Of a DNA stretch of 64,000 nt, positions 53,791-64,000 are shown piece after piece. Source of the stretch: Nymphaea colorata (taxonomy: Eukaryota; Streptophyta; Magnoliopsida; Nymphaeales; Nymphaeaceae); assembly GCF_008831285.2 (NCBI RefSeq), contig NC_045144.1:7787886-7851885 (forward strand), in the 5' to 3' direction. The position numbers and the translations under genes are program-made. How positions within the stretch are numbered: position 1 is the first letter of the stretch; each line of letters opens with the position of its first letter. The notes under the pieces were generated by a model. The model was not told the DNA's origin. It saw only the letters and a list, made by a program, of their open reading frames with translations, and did no database searches.

Positions 53791-55269
53791 TTATGGACAA
53801 GAAGGTGATCTCAAACTTGATTCCCTCCCGAACCTGCTATGACTCCTACTAGCTGTCTTTGGAGTCCCGAAAGGCAGAGGACTTGCCCGGTAGCTTGCTC
53901 GTAGTGTCTCATCTACTCCACTGCCTGCCTTTGCCATCACCTTCTTTACAAATTTCTGAGCAGCAGGCGACAGACCCTGCAACCCCGGGCTCGCACTCCT
54001 CCCCCTTGGCAATGGCAACCCAGCCTTCCCGAATAACCTCGACTTCTCTCTCAGCCTCCGTCCAGCCTCCCTCGACAGATTGTGTGCCTTCACATCCCTT
54101 GACGCCAAATCTGGCATCTTGAATTGTGGCCCTTCTGTCATATCCTCAGATTCCAACCTCAATGGGGTGCCCTCGATCTCCCCCCATGTCATGAACGGCG
54201 ACTCTTCCACCCCAGGCTCCGGTGAAGGTGTCCTTACGTAGCTGTAACCGCCCTTCCCATCCTCCGGCGTCCTTCTGAGGTCCTCGAGATCATATTTCTT
54301 TGCCTTGTCGGACCCCCGACCGGAGAATGGCCAGGTCGTCGCCGGGGAGTTGCCCCTCACCGGAGTGTACAGAATCGTGACCTGACCGTCTTCCTCTGGA
54401 AGCCTCGAGTCAGCTAACTTTCCACTGAACCGAGTATTGGCCGCATCAACCTCCTTCGTTGCCGCCTTGAGCCGCTGCGCGAGCTCTGCTTCCGTCAATG
54501 GCGCCTCATCCCGACTCACCGACCCATACATAAGCAGATTCTGAGCGGTGAACTTCCACCCCTCAAGCGTGTCGGTTGGTTGCCCGGACGTTCCAAACCC
54601 ATCGGTTACCCTCTTTACGTTCTCGGGCGCGGCCACCGCACCGGAGGACGTTTCACCTTCCGTGAGGTATCGGTTCCTCTCCCGCCGCTTGCGATTCACC
54701 TTCTCCAGAATCTTCGAGAAGCTATCGTTGTCCTCGCTCGTGTACCGCCGGAGGAACGCGTCAAGGCTCAGAGACGAATCCACCGCAGGTTCCGCACCAT
54801 CGCCTTCTCCGGCAAGTGGGTTGCTCGCGTTCTCCTCTATCGACGACTCCTGGCGCTGATCCGGCGTGCGATCGTGAGTCCACGGAGTCACCACGGAAAC
54901 CGACCGCGGGGTTAGCGTTGCGTGCCTCCCGGACCCCGAACCACCGCCGCTCGCACGGCGGCGCTCGAGGATCTTCAACTGGGCATCTCTGATCTGCAAG
55001 GGATCGCCGGAGCGGACTGCGGACAACCAATCCAGCCGGTCGTGGAGTTTGGGTATGTCCGGAAAGAAGTCACGCTCAATGATGCCCTCGATGGCGGCGA
55101 TGTAGGTATCCTCGTCGAGGACGATCGGATGGGAGGGGCGGCGCCGCTTGAGCGGCCGCTGTTCCCCAGACGCATCGGGGACGGAGTTAGGGTTAGGGCT
55201 TCGGAGGGGAGTGGCTGCGGATTCCGGGAGGGACAGGTGACGAGGGGATCGACCGGGAGTTGCCAACAT
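53791..55269 (-). CDS. ESS2/DGCR14 (Es2) homologue, spliceosome-associated
   Basis: Nuclear Es2-family protein that joins the late spliceosome (family knowledge). Single exon, 492 residues. The start MLATPGRSPRHLSLP is the first ATG in a frame that extends upstream without another. Features in order: RRRPSHPIVLDEDTYIAAIE and IERDFFPDIPKL (about 40-80), the conserved Es2 N-terminal motif; SLDAFLRRYTSEDNDSF near 170-190; GWKFTAQNLLMYG near 265; later TPRVRG-like TPVRGNSPATTWPF and SYVRTPSPEPG; C-terminal SPAAQKFVKKVMAK and a Ser/Arg-rich end. It lies head to head with HSP90 across 5.3 kb and follows the OBERON-like gene on the same strand. Confidence 0.94.
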   Translation of the reverse strand: MLATPGRSPRHLSLPESAATPLRSPNPNSVPDASGEQRPLKRRRPSHPIVLDEDTYIAAIEGIIERDFFPDIPKLHDRLDWLSAVRSGDPLQIRDAQLKILERRRASGGGSGSGRHATLTPRSVSVVTPWTHDRTPDQRQESSIEENASNPLAGEGDGAEPAVDSSLSLDAFLRRYTSEDNDSFSKILEKVNRKRRERNRYLTEGETSSGAVAAPENVKRVTDGFGTSGQPTDTLEGWKFTAQNLLMYGSVSRDEAPLTEAELAQRLKAATKEVDAANTRFSGKLADSRLPEEDGQVTILYTPVRGNSPATTWPFSGRGSDKAKKYDLEDLRRTPEDGKGGYSYVRTPSPEPGVEESPFMTWGEIEGTPLRLESEDMTEGPQFKMPDLASRDVKAHNLSREAGRRLREKSRLFGKAGLPLPRGRSASPGLQGLSPAAQKFVKKVMAKAGSGVDETLRASYRASPLPFGTPKTASRSHSRFGRESSLRSPSCP

Positions 55270-56302
55270 AGTCGCTTGCCCACAACGAAATCCGACGACC
55301 AAAAATTGAACAAAGGAAGAGAAGATATAGAAGGGAAGGGAGACACAGCCGCGGAAATGGAGTCTTCTGGCCTTCACCCCCTTTTTTGGCTCCGTCCTCG
55401 AAAGGAGAAGGAAAATGGAAGGAACGCGGGGTCTCCTGATAAGCTTGAAATTCACGGTTGCCGGGGTCTGGAGTTGATCCAAATCCGCCAGAACACAATC
55501 AAGAAAAATCTAAGCGACATTTTAAAACAAATTTCTCTCTTATTAAGAAAATCTCACAATTATCAGCATCAATAAATAAATTTTATGGTGAAAAAAGTGA
55601 AACAGTTAATTTATATTGATCTTTTATTAATCTTTATCTGCAATTCTTATACATAAATGTATTTTCATCTGCAGTTCTTGTAGATAACTGTAAGTTATTG
55701 AGTTAAGCCAGTGATGTAGCTAGGAATTTTGGGTTGAGGCACTAATTCAAAATTTTTAACTAATTAAACTGATTATTTCGACTTAATGTTAATAGCATTC
55801 CTTCTAAAATCTCCAACTAATATGCAATTTTCTGATGCATACGCGCTCCTTTTGCCGCTTTAATCAATGCCAGCAGCTTCCTGCAACTATGCCCTCAGTG
55901 GAGTTTTTATTTTACAATGATAAATATTTATTTATTTTTAGATTATTAAAATGTAAAAATAAATAAATCACATTAAAAACAGTGAAAACTATTAAAAATT
56001 GAGTACGTTTATGTAATAAAGCATTAATACAATCTTTGCCTCCATGGCTTCTGCTCCCGGACATAAATTTGTGAAATTCGATGGACTCGAAGCACCAATG
56101 TGCATGATTTATATATGTACCATTTCATTCAATATCTTTACTGGACATAAATATGTTTAATAGTGCCAAATTTTTTTCCAATAAAAATAAGTGAATTATG
56201 GAGGGGTGGTAGATTTACAGAGTGTCAACAGATTAGGTTGTGAGATAAAAGCAAAAAAATAAAACAATTTTTTGCTTCGAAATGAATGCTCAAACATCAT
56301 AA

Positions 56303-56376
56303 TGCTTTCATTGAGATTCGAACTCAAGACCTCCCGCTTACTAAACGGGTGCTCTAACCAACTGAGCTATGAAAGC
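56303..56376 (-). tRNA. tRNA-Thr (anticodon AGU)
   Basis: Folds as a full cloverleaf without intron. The acceptor stem pairs GCTTTCA with TGAAAGC; the D arm GCTCAGTTGGTTAGAGC contains the A box. The anticodon stem CCCGT/GCGGG holds the loop TTAGTAA, anticodon AGT; the T arm is TTGAG-TTCGAAT-CTCAA. The discriminator base is A. Coordinates include the discriminator, not the CCA. Confidence 0.96.
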
Positions 56377-56651
56377 TTGTCGGTACACTTTTTCCCATAA
56401 ATAATTATGACGGAGCCTGTCAGGCCGACCGCATCAGCATGCCGCACCAAGAACGATCCGGTTAAGCGCGGTGTCAACGTACCATGGTCCAACCCCGGAT
56501 ATCTAAGATCCAAATACTGATATCAAGTGGAGAACCAACACCAAACATATTCATATAATATATGTGATTTTTTTTTGGTTTCTGTTTCAAGTTTGAATGG
56601 ATAAACCTTCTGACCTCTTAATGGAGATCTTCAACCCAGAGGATTTCACAT

Positions 56652-56676
56652 TATATATATATATATATATATATAT
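56652..56676. repeat. (AT)n microsatellite
   Basis: About twelve uninterrupted AT units between tRNA-Thr and the GC-rich repeat. Confidence 0.9.
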
Positions 56677-57649
56677 GCCTAAATTTTGTGAAAGAATTTG
56701 AACTAAGTTAGTATCATAAACAATGCTAAAATATCTACCTTTAAATTATATTATAGTACTTTCCGATTTTCGACCTTCATACAAGAAGTAAGAGATTTTT
56801 TTTTTCCTCTCTTTCCCCCTACACACAAACACACATTCATATGGTGTCACTACTTGCAAAAATTATAGATCTTGTTTATCTTTTATAACCAAGTATAGCT
56901 AAAAACTGATAAGTTCAAAAGAAAAGAAACTGGAGAAACCTATTTTAAACTCTTGTAAGAGAAATACTGAAACCTACATGTCCACAACTCCAATTATTTT
57001 TATTAGGTAAAAAAGAAACCTCTTAGTCGGCTAAAATGCACTCATTGTTCGCCTTTACAGCCAGATGAACAAAAGGGAATGAAAGGAATGGATACTAACT
57101 TGTGTTATTATTGTCGAACAACTCTTAAGTAGCAGAGCTATTTGAACCTCCTAGTCGGCTAAAATGAATCACAACTCTATTATATTGTTTTATAAATGTA
57201 TCTCATTTTTTAGATTATATATATGAAACAGTTACAATGTGTTATTATTGTCAAACAACTTTAAATAGGATGACCATGTGGTTGGGCCCCACATGTGTCT
57301 ACATGGCATCCAAGGGGCCGAAACAAAAAGAGTTAAGAGTGGGCTTAAAAAAAGTTACATATAAATTTTAAAATGTTTTACTTGTTATTATATTTCGACC
57401 ATTGTTAAAATTTTAAAACTTTAATTCAACCCTCCTTATCAAATATTCTACCCTCTTCAAGGTGGACAAGCCCGGGGTCTAACACCCAACAAGCTGTTGT
57501 AGGTGAGCTAACATGGTCGTGTCATAGTGTTTGGTATGGCTAGGTGTCGTGTCCTCACCCAGCCATGTGTTCATCATGACATGCATTTGCATTCAGCAGG
57601 TGTGTTCATTTAGGTGTGTGTATCCATTGTAGTACATAAAATTAGAATT

Positions 57650-57990
57650 AGACCTGGGCAACGAGCCGGGTACCCATCGGGTACTCGGTACTCGGCCCGG
57701 TCAGGTTCAGGTCCGGACCGAGAAAACTGCCCAGCGGGCCGGGCCTGGGCCTCATGTGCGGCCCGGGTCGGTCGAACTAGGCCCGATCCGGCCCGTTTAA
57801 AATAAAAAATAAAAAATTTTTAAATTTTTTAAAATTTAATAATATATATTTATTATTAAAAATATATTTTATATTACTAATAATTTATTTTATAATTAAA
57901 AAATATTTTTTATTACCAAAGGGGCCTGAACCCGAGCTATGGGGTCGGGCCTGGGCTGGGTTTTGGACCCGACCTGGGCCGGGATTTACG
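57650..57990. repeat. GC-rich GGGCC/CCCGG repeat with AT-rich centre
   Basis: The flanks (57650-57798 and 57921-57990) are full of GGCCCGG/CCGGGCC words, and the centre is almost pure A/T. This GC-rich/AT-rich/GC-rich make-up resembles non-autonomous hAT elements, but neither terminal repeats nor a target duplication could be fixed. Confidence 0.45.
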
Positions 57991-59819
57991 GGCCTGGAAT
58001 TCATGCATGTGAATGTTTTGTAGGTATTCATCATAATCATGCATGTCATCTCTTGTTCGTATAATGGCAAGGTTATACACACCCAATACATCATGTCATA
58101 TATTGTAGATCCCATGCATTTCACATCATTCTTATGCATACAGGTACGTCTAGATCAGTTAGAGTTCTTCAGTTTATTGTGATGGGTAGTTATGTAATTT
58201 TATGTGTTCCTTATCCTTGTTGTTGTTAACTTAAACATGAGGAGATTGGGTTTTTATTCTATAATTTTTAGTTTAGACGTAATCTAGGTTTAATCCTCCT
58301 CTAATGCACTCGTATTTAACTACGTAGCATTTCCTAATTTATGTAAAAACAATCATTTATGCAGTTTTAAGACGCATGAATTCATGGGCAAATGACTATA
58401 GTTGATTTTCGTGGTCTATAAAATAAGTCCGGTTCTCTAAATTGTTAACTCTAAAACGGCATATTTCTCTCTAATTTTGACACTTCTAACCCTCCATTTT
58501 TAGGCAAAGTACGTCGTCCCGTCATTAAGAGTCCAGTATGCGCGAGTAGGGGCATTTTGGTCGTTCCACACACTCATATCGTGAGTGCTTAGTTTATATT
58601 AGATGTGTTTTTATATTTTTAGTCTTTTTTATATTTGGTATAGTTAAGCTAATAAATATGTTAGGGTAGGGAGGAGTAGCAAACAATAGCGGAGCTACTG
58701 TGTGACTGGCATGAGTTATATTGTGATTAAGTTGTACCTACGTTCAGTTAGGTCCAACCGCATGTAGTGTTCGCACCAGACCTGAGTTAGTGTCATGCAA
58801 TCACTCATTCTCTTAAGTGAGAGATTGGTTGGTGTCCCTCGATCAAAATTTCCTGGCTCTGTGCGACTGGTGATAGATAATGGAAACCCTCATGGTTTGA
58901 ATGAAACCAAAGTTTCAAGATTAGTGTTCTCTTGTGTTTCCTTGATTGCTTGATTGAGCGAATGAAATGCCAATCCATCTTAATAACTTATTCTTTTGTG
59001 AACATTCATTCGCTTGGTTAATAAAAGTATCTTTTTAATATTTGTGTGGATGCCAAAACTTTATTACAAATTGAGAAGTATTCAATATGAAATTCATTAG
59101 TAACAAAGATGAAGTTGTCCAAACATAGGTAAAAAAACGCATTTAAAGAGACTATGCAGATAAAGATAGTGAATTGATCATTTACGGGACATAAATAGAA
59201 TGCCTATGGCATGCTATAAGAATCACATCAAATTGCCTTACTGTATTATAATTTATTTAGGGAACATTCATGCTATTTTTCTCAAGCTGAAAGATTGAAA
59301 CCCACAAATGACAAAGTGGAACCCCCCAAAAAGAAACCCTACTAAAACCAAAAACTCAAATTCAAACCAATAAATAGACAAATTAAATCTTCAAACAAAA
59401 GAAGAAGAAGAAGAGAGAGAGAGAGAGAGAGAAGGAGGTATTGGGCTCAAGTCAGTGGTAGAATAAATGTCTTGCTAGTGAAAAAAAACTTTTTTAATCC
59501 ATTAAGCCAAAAAAAAAAATTTATTGTGGCTCAACTCAATATAAAATAATTGTGTTGCTATTGAATGCAAAAATCATCTTTATTTACTTAAAAAAAAAAA
59601 TCAAGATACTGATTTTGGAACTTCCTTTTTTGTTATTAATTTATGTACTTGTCTAAATAAGAACATGTTATACGTTAGGACTCCTAACAAGGGACAATAT
59701 AACGTGGAGTGAAATCGATCAAAATGTCTCCGATAAGTAAATGAAAGACTCTTAACCTATAAGGGTAAAAGACGAAATTAGGAAAACTTTTGTAATGTAA
59801 AATTACCATAATACCCTTA

Positions 59820-59996
59820 CTTGGGGGCGGGGGGCTGGGCCATGGGTGAGTTGAGGATTTTTTTTTATATTAAAAATATCAATTTTTTTAGTTTAGCCCG
59901 ACTGATCGATCCTCGTCGCTCTTCTTAGCTCGACTTTGGCCCGACCCTCAAATCGCCCTTGCCCAACCATAAAAAAAAATTTTGGCTCCGCCCCTA
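59820..59996. mobile_element. Decayed copy of the GGGGCGG hAT MITE
   Basis: Begins TTGGGGGCGGGG and ends TTGGCTCCGCCCCT, with GGGCCATGGG and GCCCGACC words inside. It shares ends and interior words with 37993-38215. The flanking duplication is too degraded to assign. Confidence 0.55.
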
Positions 59997-60480
59997 ATCT
60001 TACTTTAGTTTTTTTAAAAAATACTCATAAAAACTTATTTTTATTTTTTTTGCTGTTCATGTCAAAATTTAAATTTAGAAAGTGAAAACTTGGTTTTGTC
60101 AATGAAGCTTCAAAATTAATTAAAAAAATTAGAGGGTGACTTGTGTGTTATGGTGAAAGAAGCTCTTCCTTGGTAACATGCAAGGAAAAAACCAAAGTTT
60201 TTAGTTTTTCTTTTTAGATGTCATTCAAACGCACCTCATGTGTTTTTGCAATATACACCATCGTTGAGTGTGTTTTTGTAAATTTTCATATTTTCTCCTC
60301 TATTCTCTTCACTCGCGTCGGCTTCCCGTGGTGGCGGGAGGGAAGGGCACAGCCCGACGGATTTACCTGTAATACCCTTACTGGTATCCGCAAAGACGGA
60401 GAAAAGCCGGGGTAATTTCGTCTTATGAAACTCTGAGGCTTCCGAAACTCTAGAGACTTCCATTCCATAAGCCCCTGTTA

Positions 60481-60488
60481 AAACCCTA
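60481..60488 (+). promoter_or_regulatory. Telo-box upstream of HSP90
   Basis: AAACCCTA lies 63 bp before the ATG at 60551, probably in the 5' leader or core promoter. No clear heat-shock element array was seen nearby. Confidence 0.45.
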
Positions 60489-60550
60489 GGAGTACTCCTC
60501 TCCTCGCTGTGCTCCGACTGAGGAAGTGAGACTGAAGGGTGGAGGTCAGA

Positions 60551-62807
60551 ATGTACAGGGCTTCCAGGCGCTCCATCTCCGCTGCTCTGCGCTCCAGCGC
60601 TCAGCTTCGGAGCTCTGTTGTTCCCTCCGTCGACGCCACTCGGCAATCTGTAATCACATACCGTCTCTGTTTGCTTCTCTTCCATTTTTCTTTTTAATCT
60701 TCTGTTTTTTGGTTGGACGATCGTGAACTTGGACTTCCTGTTCGTGGCGATGGTTATAGTGATTTCCAGTTCATTCTTCTTGAATTGTTCTGAGCTCCAC
60801 TAATCAGTTTCATGCTACGACTTAAATATTGTGGTTTTCTTTTCTTTTTAAATACGGACGAGAAATGGTGAAGCCGTACGAATTGATACCTCCAGATATT
60901 TTTGAACATGATCGATGTTTCGGGGTTCTTTGTACGTAATTGTTTTTTTTGTTATTTGAAAAACAATCTGGTTTTCATTTTTTGGGTTCAATTGGCGGTA
61001 AATTTGGCGGGCTTTTATTGATAGGGATCAAGCGTGAGCAAGGCAATCTTCGCTTGACTAGGAAACGGCGTTCTTTGTATAACCTAACTTGATGTTTTTT
61101 TCGTGAAGGATGAAATTGAGTTTGGTCTTATGTTGCAATTACACGATTAGTGTCATCAAAGTTCCTTCTTTTGCTCGAAACTTTATCCTCCAATTAGTCT
61201 ACGATTGCGTACTTCTGAACTCATTAGTTTTTTGCCTCCTGCTGTTTCAAGTGTAACAGGTCGGTCATTCGTTAGATTTTTTTTTTCGATAGAATACTAG
61301 AATATGAAGTACTGCGGCACCCCACAAGCTAGCTTACTCCCTGTTCTGGGCTTCTTTTTTCTTCATTTTTACATGGTTAAATGCTATGGTGTCAACACGG
61401 ACGAGCTTGTTTTGTTTACCATCTGCTTATGAATATTTTTGGATTTTGTCTGAGATGTGCTTATGAATATTTTTGGTGTTTGGACGTTGCTTGTGTAGGT
61501 ATTGGGGCAAGAAGATGCACAAAAGAGGTCCCCATCGAGGTGGTATTCTTCGTTAAATGGTGTTAGTGGTGATCGGGTTAACTGCAGTCGGAGAACTGTC
61601 TTTGCGCTACCTGTTTCTGCTTCTACATTAGGCGCAAGAAATGGTTATCTTGGTCGCACCCGACATGAAGCAACTGCAGTGTCGATTGATGGTTCAGAAC
61701 TACCAGTTGAAAAATTTGAATACCAAGCTGAGGTATGTCTCTTAAATCAAAACATGTTTCTGTCCATTTTTATATTCGTGAGTGCCAAAAAGTTTTTGAT
61801 GGAAACTAGTCGACTAGCAGTGTGCTTTTCTGATATAAAATATTTGTGGGGTTTTGAATTTGATCTACCGTCAAGATTTTGTTCTGGACATCACTTTCTT
61901 CTCCTGATTCTTCGTATTTTATGCTGCAGGTTAGCCGCCTTATGGACCTGATTGTTCATAGCTTGTACAGCAACAAGGAAGTCTTCCTACGAGAGCTGAT
62001 CAGGTGTTTGCTTATTTGCTTTTTAGTTCTCTGAGTTTTTGCGTTATTTGTAAATTTGTTCCACCTGCAATGATAAGAAAATCTTTATTGGATATTGTGT
62101 GGACATCTGATCAGTAGCAGCTCCTTGTGATGCTGTTTCATTTTCACATTGTATCACTGTTTCCACAAAAACACATACTTAGTTTTCTGCTTGGTTGATG
62201 TGTTACCTTTTTAATTGTGTGGTTATCTATTGAGGTCGCTGCATCTGTTGACTCATATATGCGGTGATCGTTCTCTTCTTTCAGTAATGCTAGTGATGCA
62301 CTGGATAAGCTGCGATTTCTGAGTGTGACAGCGCCAGAACTACTCAAAGAAGCTGTTGACTTGGATATCCGCATCCAGTCAGACAAAGATAATGGGATAA
62401 TCACGATCACGTAAGCCTCTCTATGTATCTTGCATTTCGTTAGAACCCACTTATGGTTTAATTGGGTGTTGGTAACTTACGGACATACTTTATGTTGTCC
62501 GTGCAGGGATTCTGGAATTGGTATGTCTAGAGAAGAGTTAGTTGAATGTCTTGGAACTATTGCACAAAGTGGAACGGCAAAGTTCTTACAGGCTTTAAAG
62601 GTATGGAAGGCTTATTAGAATGAATTTTCTTCTCTTATTATCTTTGATCCATTTTAATACTTGCCTTGAGTAGTTATGGTTTTCATTGTTCAGTTTTCAT
62701 AATTTATCTTCATCATTCTGCAGGATAGCAAGGAAGCTGGTGCGGACAACAACTTAATTGGACAGTTTGGTGTTGGGTTCTATTCTGCATTTCTCGTGTC
62801 AGATAAG
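60551..62807 (+). CDS. Organellar HSP90 (Hsp89.1/TRAP1-like), 5' part only
   Basis: HSP90-class ATP-dependent chaperone; the Hsp89.1 type is mitochondrial. Visible exons 60551-60649, 61499-61732, 61930-62003, 62285-62410, 62507-62600 and 62724-62807 give 237 residues in phase; the rest lies beyond the right edge. The N terminus [20 protein letters not shown] is rich in Arg and Ser with no acidic residue, a good transit peptide. From about residue 105 ([20 protein letters not shown]) the GHKL ATPase domain follows: [14 protein letters not shown] (133-146, with Asn137), DSGIGM (179-184), LGTIAQSGT, and [11 protein letters not shown] near 222-232. No exon was found between 62808 and 64000, so intron 6 exceeds 1.19 kb. 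Confidence 0.93.
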
Positions 62808-64000
62808 GTGCCACAGAAGTTCGTTTGTGTACTTATGCATGGCAATCATTTGTTTGCTTTATGTTTTCAAAATTTTGGGCACTCCAGACCTTGTTGACCA
62901 TTTCTTTTGTGAAACTTCCATCTCCAGAACTAGAAGCATTCTTTTTCTAAGCTTTGCCCAAGATTGTGTTTAAAAATTTTGAAGCAAAAGTTCTTCTGGA
63001 AATCAGTATTTGGGGAAGGGGTCAAAACCATGAGCTGTTTGAGGTCGTTTATGGTACAAAATTGAAAACTTAACCCTCTTCATATTCAAGATAATAGAAA
63101 AAGTTCCCTTTTGTTTGTCTTCAGTGGTTGTATCCTTTAGGAAAAAAGTAAATATCTGCTGTGATTGGTAGCTGGCAGGCAGGGTCAAAGTCCACATGTC
63201 CCATGCTTTTATGCTCTAAATGACTGTGTTTCTTGGGAGCAACAGTTCCTCTGACAAGGATGTTGTCTTAGTGTTGGGAAATCTCTTTCTTGGATCCAGT
63301 TCAAGCCATATGAGATTTTTTAAATAAGTTTTCTCATGTAGAAAATCAAATTTTTAGTATCCGGAGTCCTGGCCAAACTTCAGGCCCCTGTTCTTCTCTT
63401 CATCATGTGTTGGATTGGAACAAGAAAAGAAAGAAAATAGTTATTTTTTCTGGTTGATTTCCATTTAGTCATGGGTCAAAGTGTTCTACTTTTTCTTCTG
63501 TTTAATCTTAGGTTAAATTGTTCTACCTTTTTTCTGTCATTTGTAGCACAAAGAGATAAAATTATGTTTGGTACTGATTAATTTGAGACCAACTTCCATA
63601 TAGTCTTAGGATAGTTGCATTTTTTACAATTAATCAACATGTCGTGCTGATAGATGCATTTTTTTCGGTGTTCATAGCAGATTTTACTGTGGAGAAGTGG
63701 CAGAGCCAGAAATTTAATTTAGGAGGACAATGATAAGCTAGAGTAAAAAAAATGCCATATATATATAATTACATCTTTTTATGCTTAGGTGTTCATATTT
63801 TATTGAAAATGCTTGAGAATATCACAAGATTTACTTCTCTTAAGGTTTTCTTATAATGAGTTTCATAGAAATATCTTCTTTTCAATTGTCTTTAAACTTA
63901 GTTTTGATAATCTGATGCTTTTAATTTGAGCAACTGGAGAAGGTGAATTTTTTCAAGTTCTTATTAAAGTCAAATAGAATTACAGAAAGGAAATATGTTG

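Larger units (their letters stand above)
55270..60550. other. Intergenic between ESS2 and HSP90
   Basis: About 5.3 kb between divergent genes, AT-rich, with tRNA-Thr, an (AT)n run at 56652-56676, a GC-rich repeat at 57650-57990, a (GA)n run at 59412-59432 and a decayed MITE at 59820-59996. No other gene could be supported. Confidence 0.55.

Noticed and set aside
55270-55482. Upstream extension of ESS2 by 71 codons
   Set aside because: The frame is open but has no ATG before 55269; MLATPGRSP fits as the true start.
53859-55575. Long plus-strand frames, up to 217 codons
   Set aside because: They are shadows of the intronless ESS2 gene on the minus strand, which carries all conserved Es2 motifs.

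Overview
The window is nuclear DNA from a flowering plant: split genes with GT-AG introns, plant-type promoters (TATA boxes, telo-boxes), Ty1/copia and hAT-type transposons, and an endogenous plant pararetrovirus (Caulimoviridae). The species cannot be named from sequence alone. All calls come from reading the sequence; no searches were run.

Layout. 1-2984 is repeat-rich intergenic DNA. 3141-7338 (+) is a 68-residue SERP/RAMP4-type ER protein gene in three exons, with an intron directly after the ATG. 9197-35748 (-) is NAR1, a cytosolic Fe-S assembly factor: eleven exons give 476 residues over 26.5 kb. Introns 8 and 10 carry MITEs. Intron 3 is about 16 kb and holds a rearranged pararetrovirus (about 16.86-31.95 kb) that is itself split by a young, intact copia retrotransposon (23932-29161). 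35.9-41.85 kb is intergenic, with two hAT-type MITEs that have clean target-site duplications. 41853-45251 (+) is a TMEM256/DUF423-like membrane protein gene (111 aa, five exons). 46807-49633 (-) is an OBERON1/2-type PHD-finger gene (600 aa, two exons). 53791-55269 (-) is the intronless ESS2/DGCR14 homologue (492 aa). 56303-56376 (-) is tRNA-Thr(AGU). 60551 to beyond the right edge (+) is an organellar HSP90 (Hsp89.1 type), of which six exons (237 aa) are visible.

How the genes relate. The host genes are unrelated housekeeping or regulatory genes, not an operon. From memory, the HSP89.1 - OBERON1 - DGCR14-like set is also adjacent in Arabidopsis (At3g07770-07790), so the right part may be old conserved synteny.

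The most unusual content is the intronic pararetrovirus. Reading on the minus strand from a tRNA-Met-type primer site it shows a dUTPase-like domain, then a coiled-coil ORF, then an ORF starting at a TAATG stop/start overlap, then coat protein. Two inverted copies of the RT/RNase H end share one internal RT deletion, and a 30K-type movement-protein fragment lies between the inverted arms.
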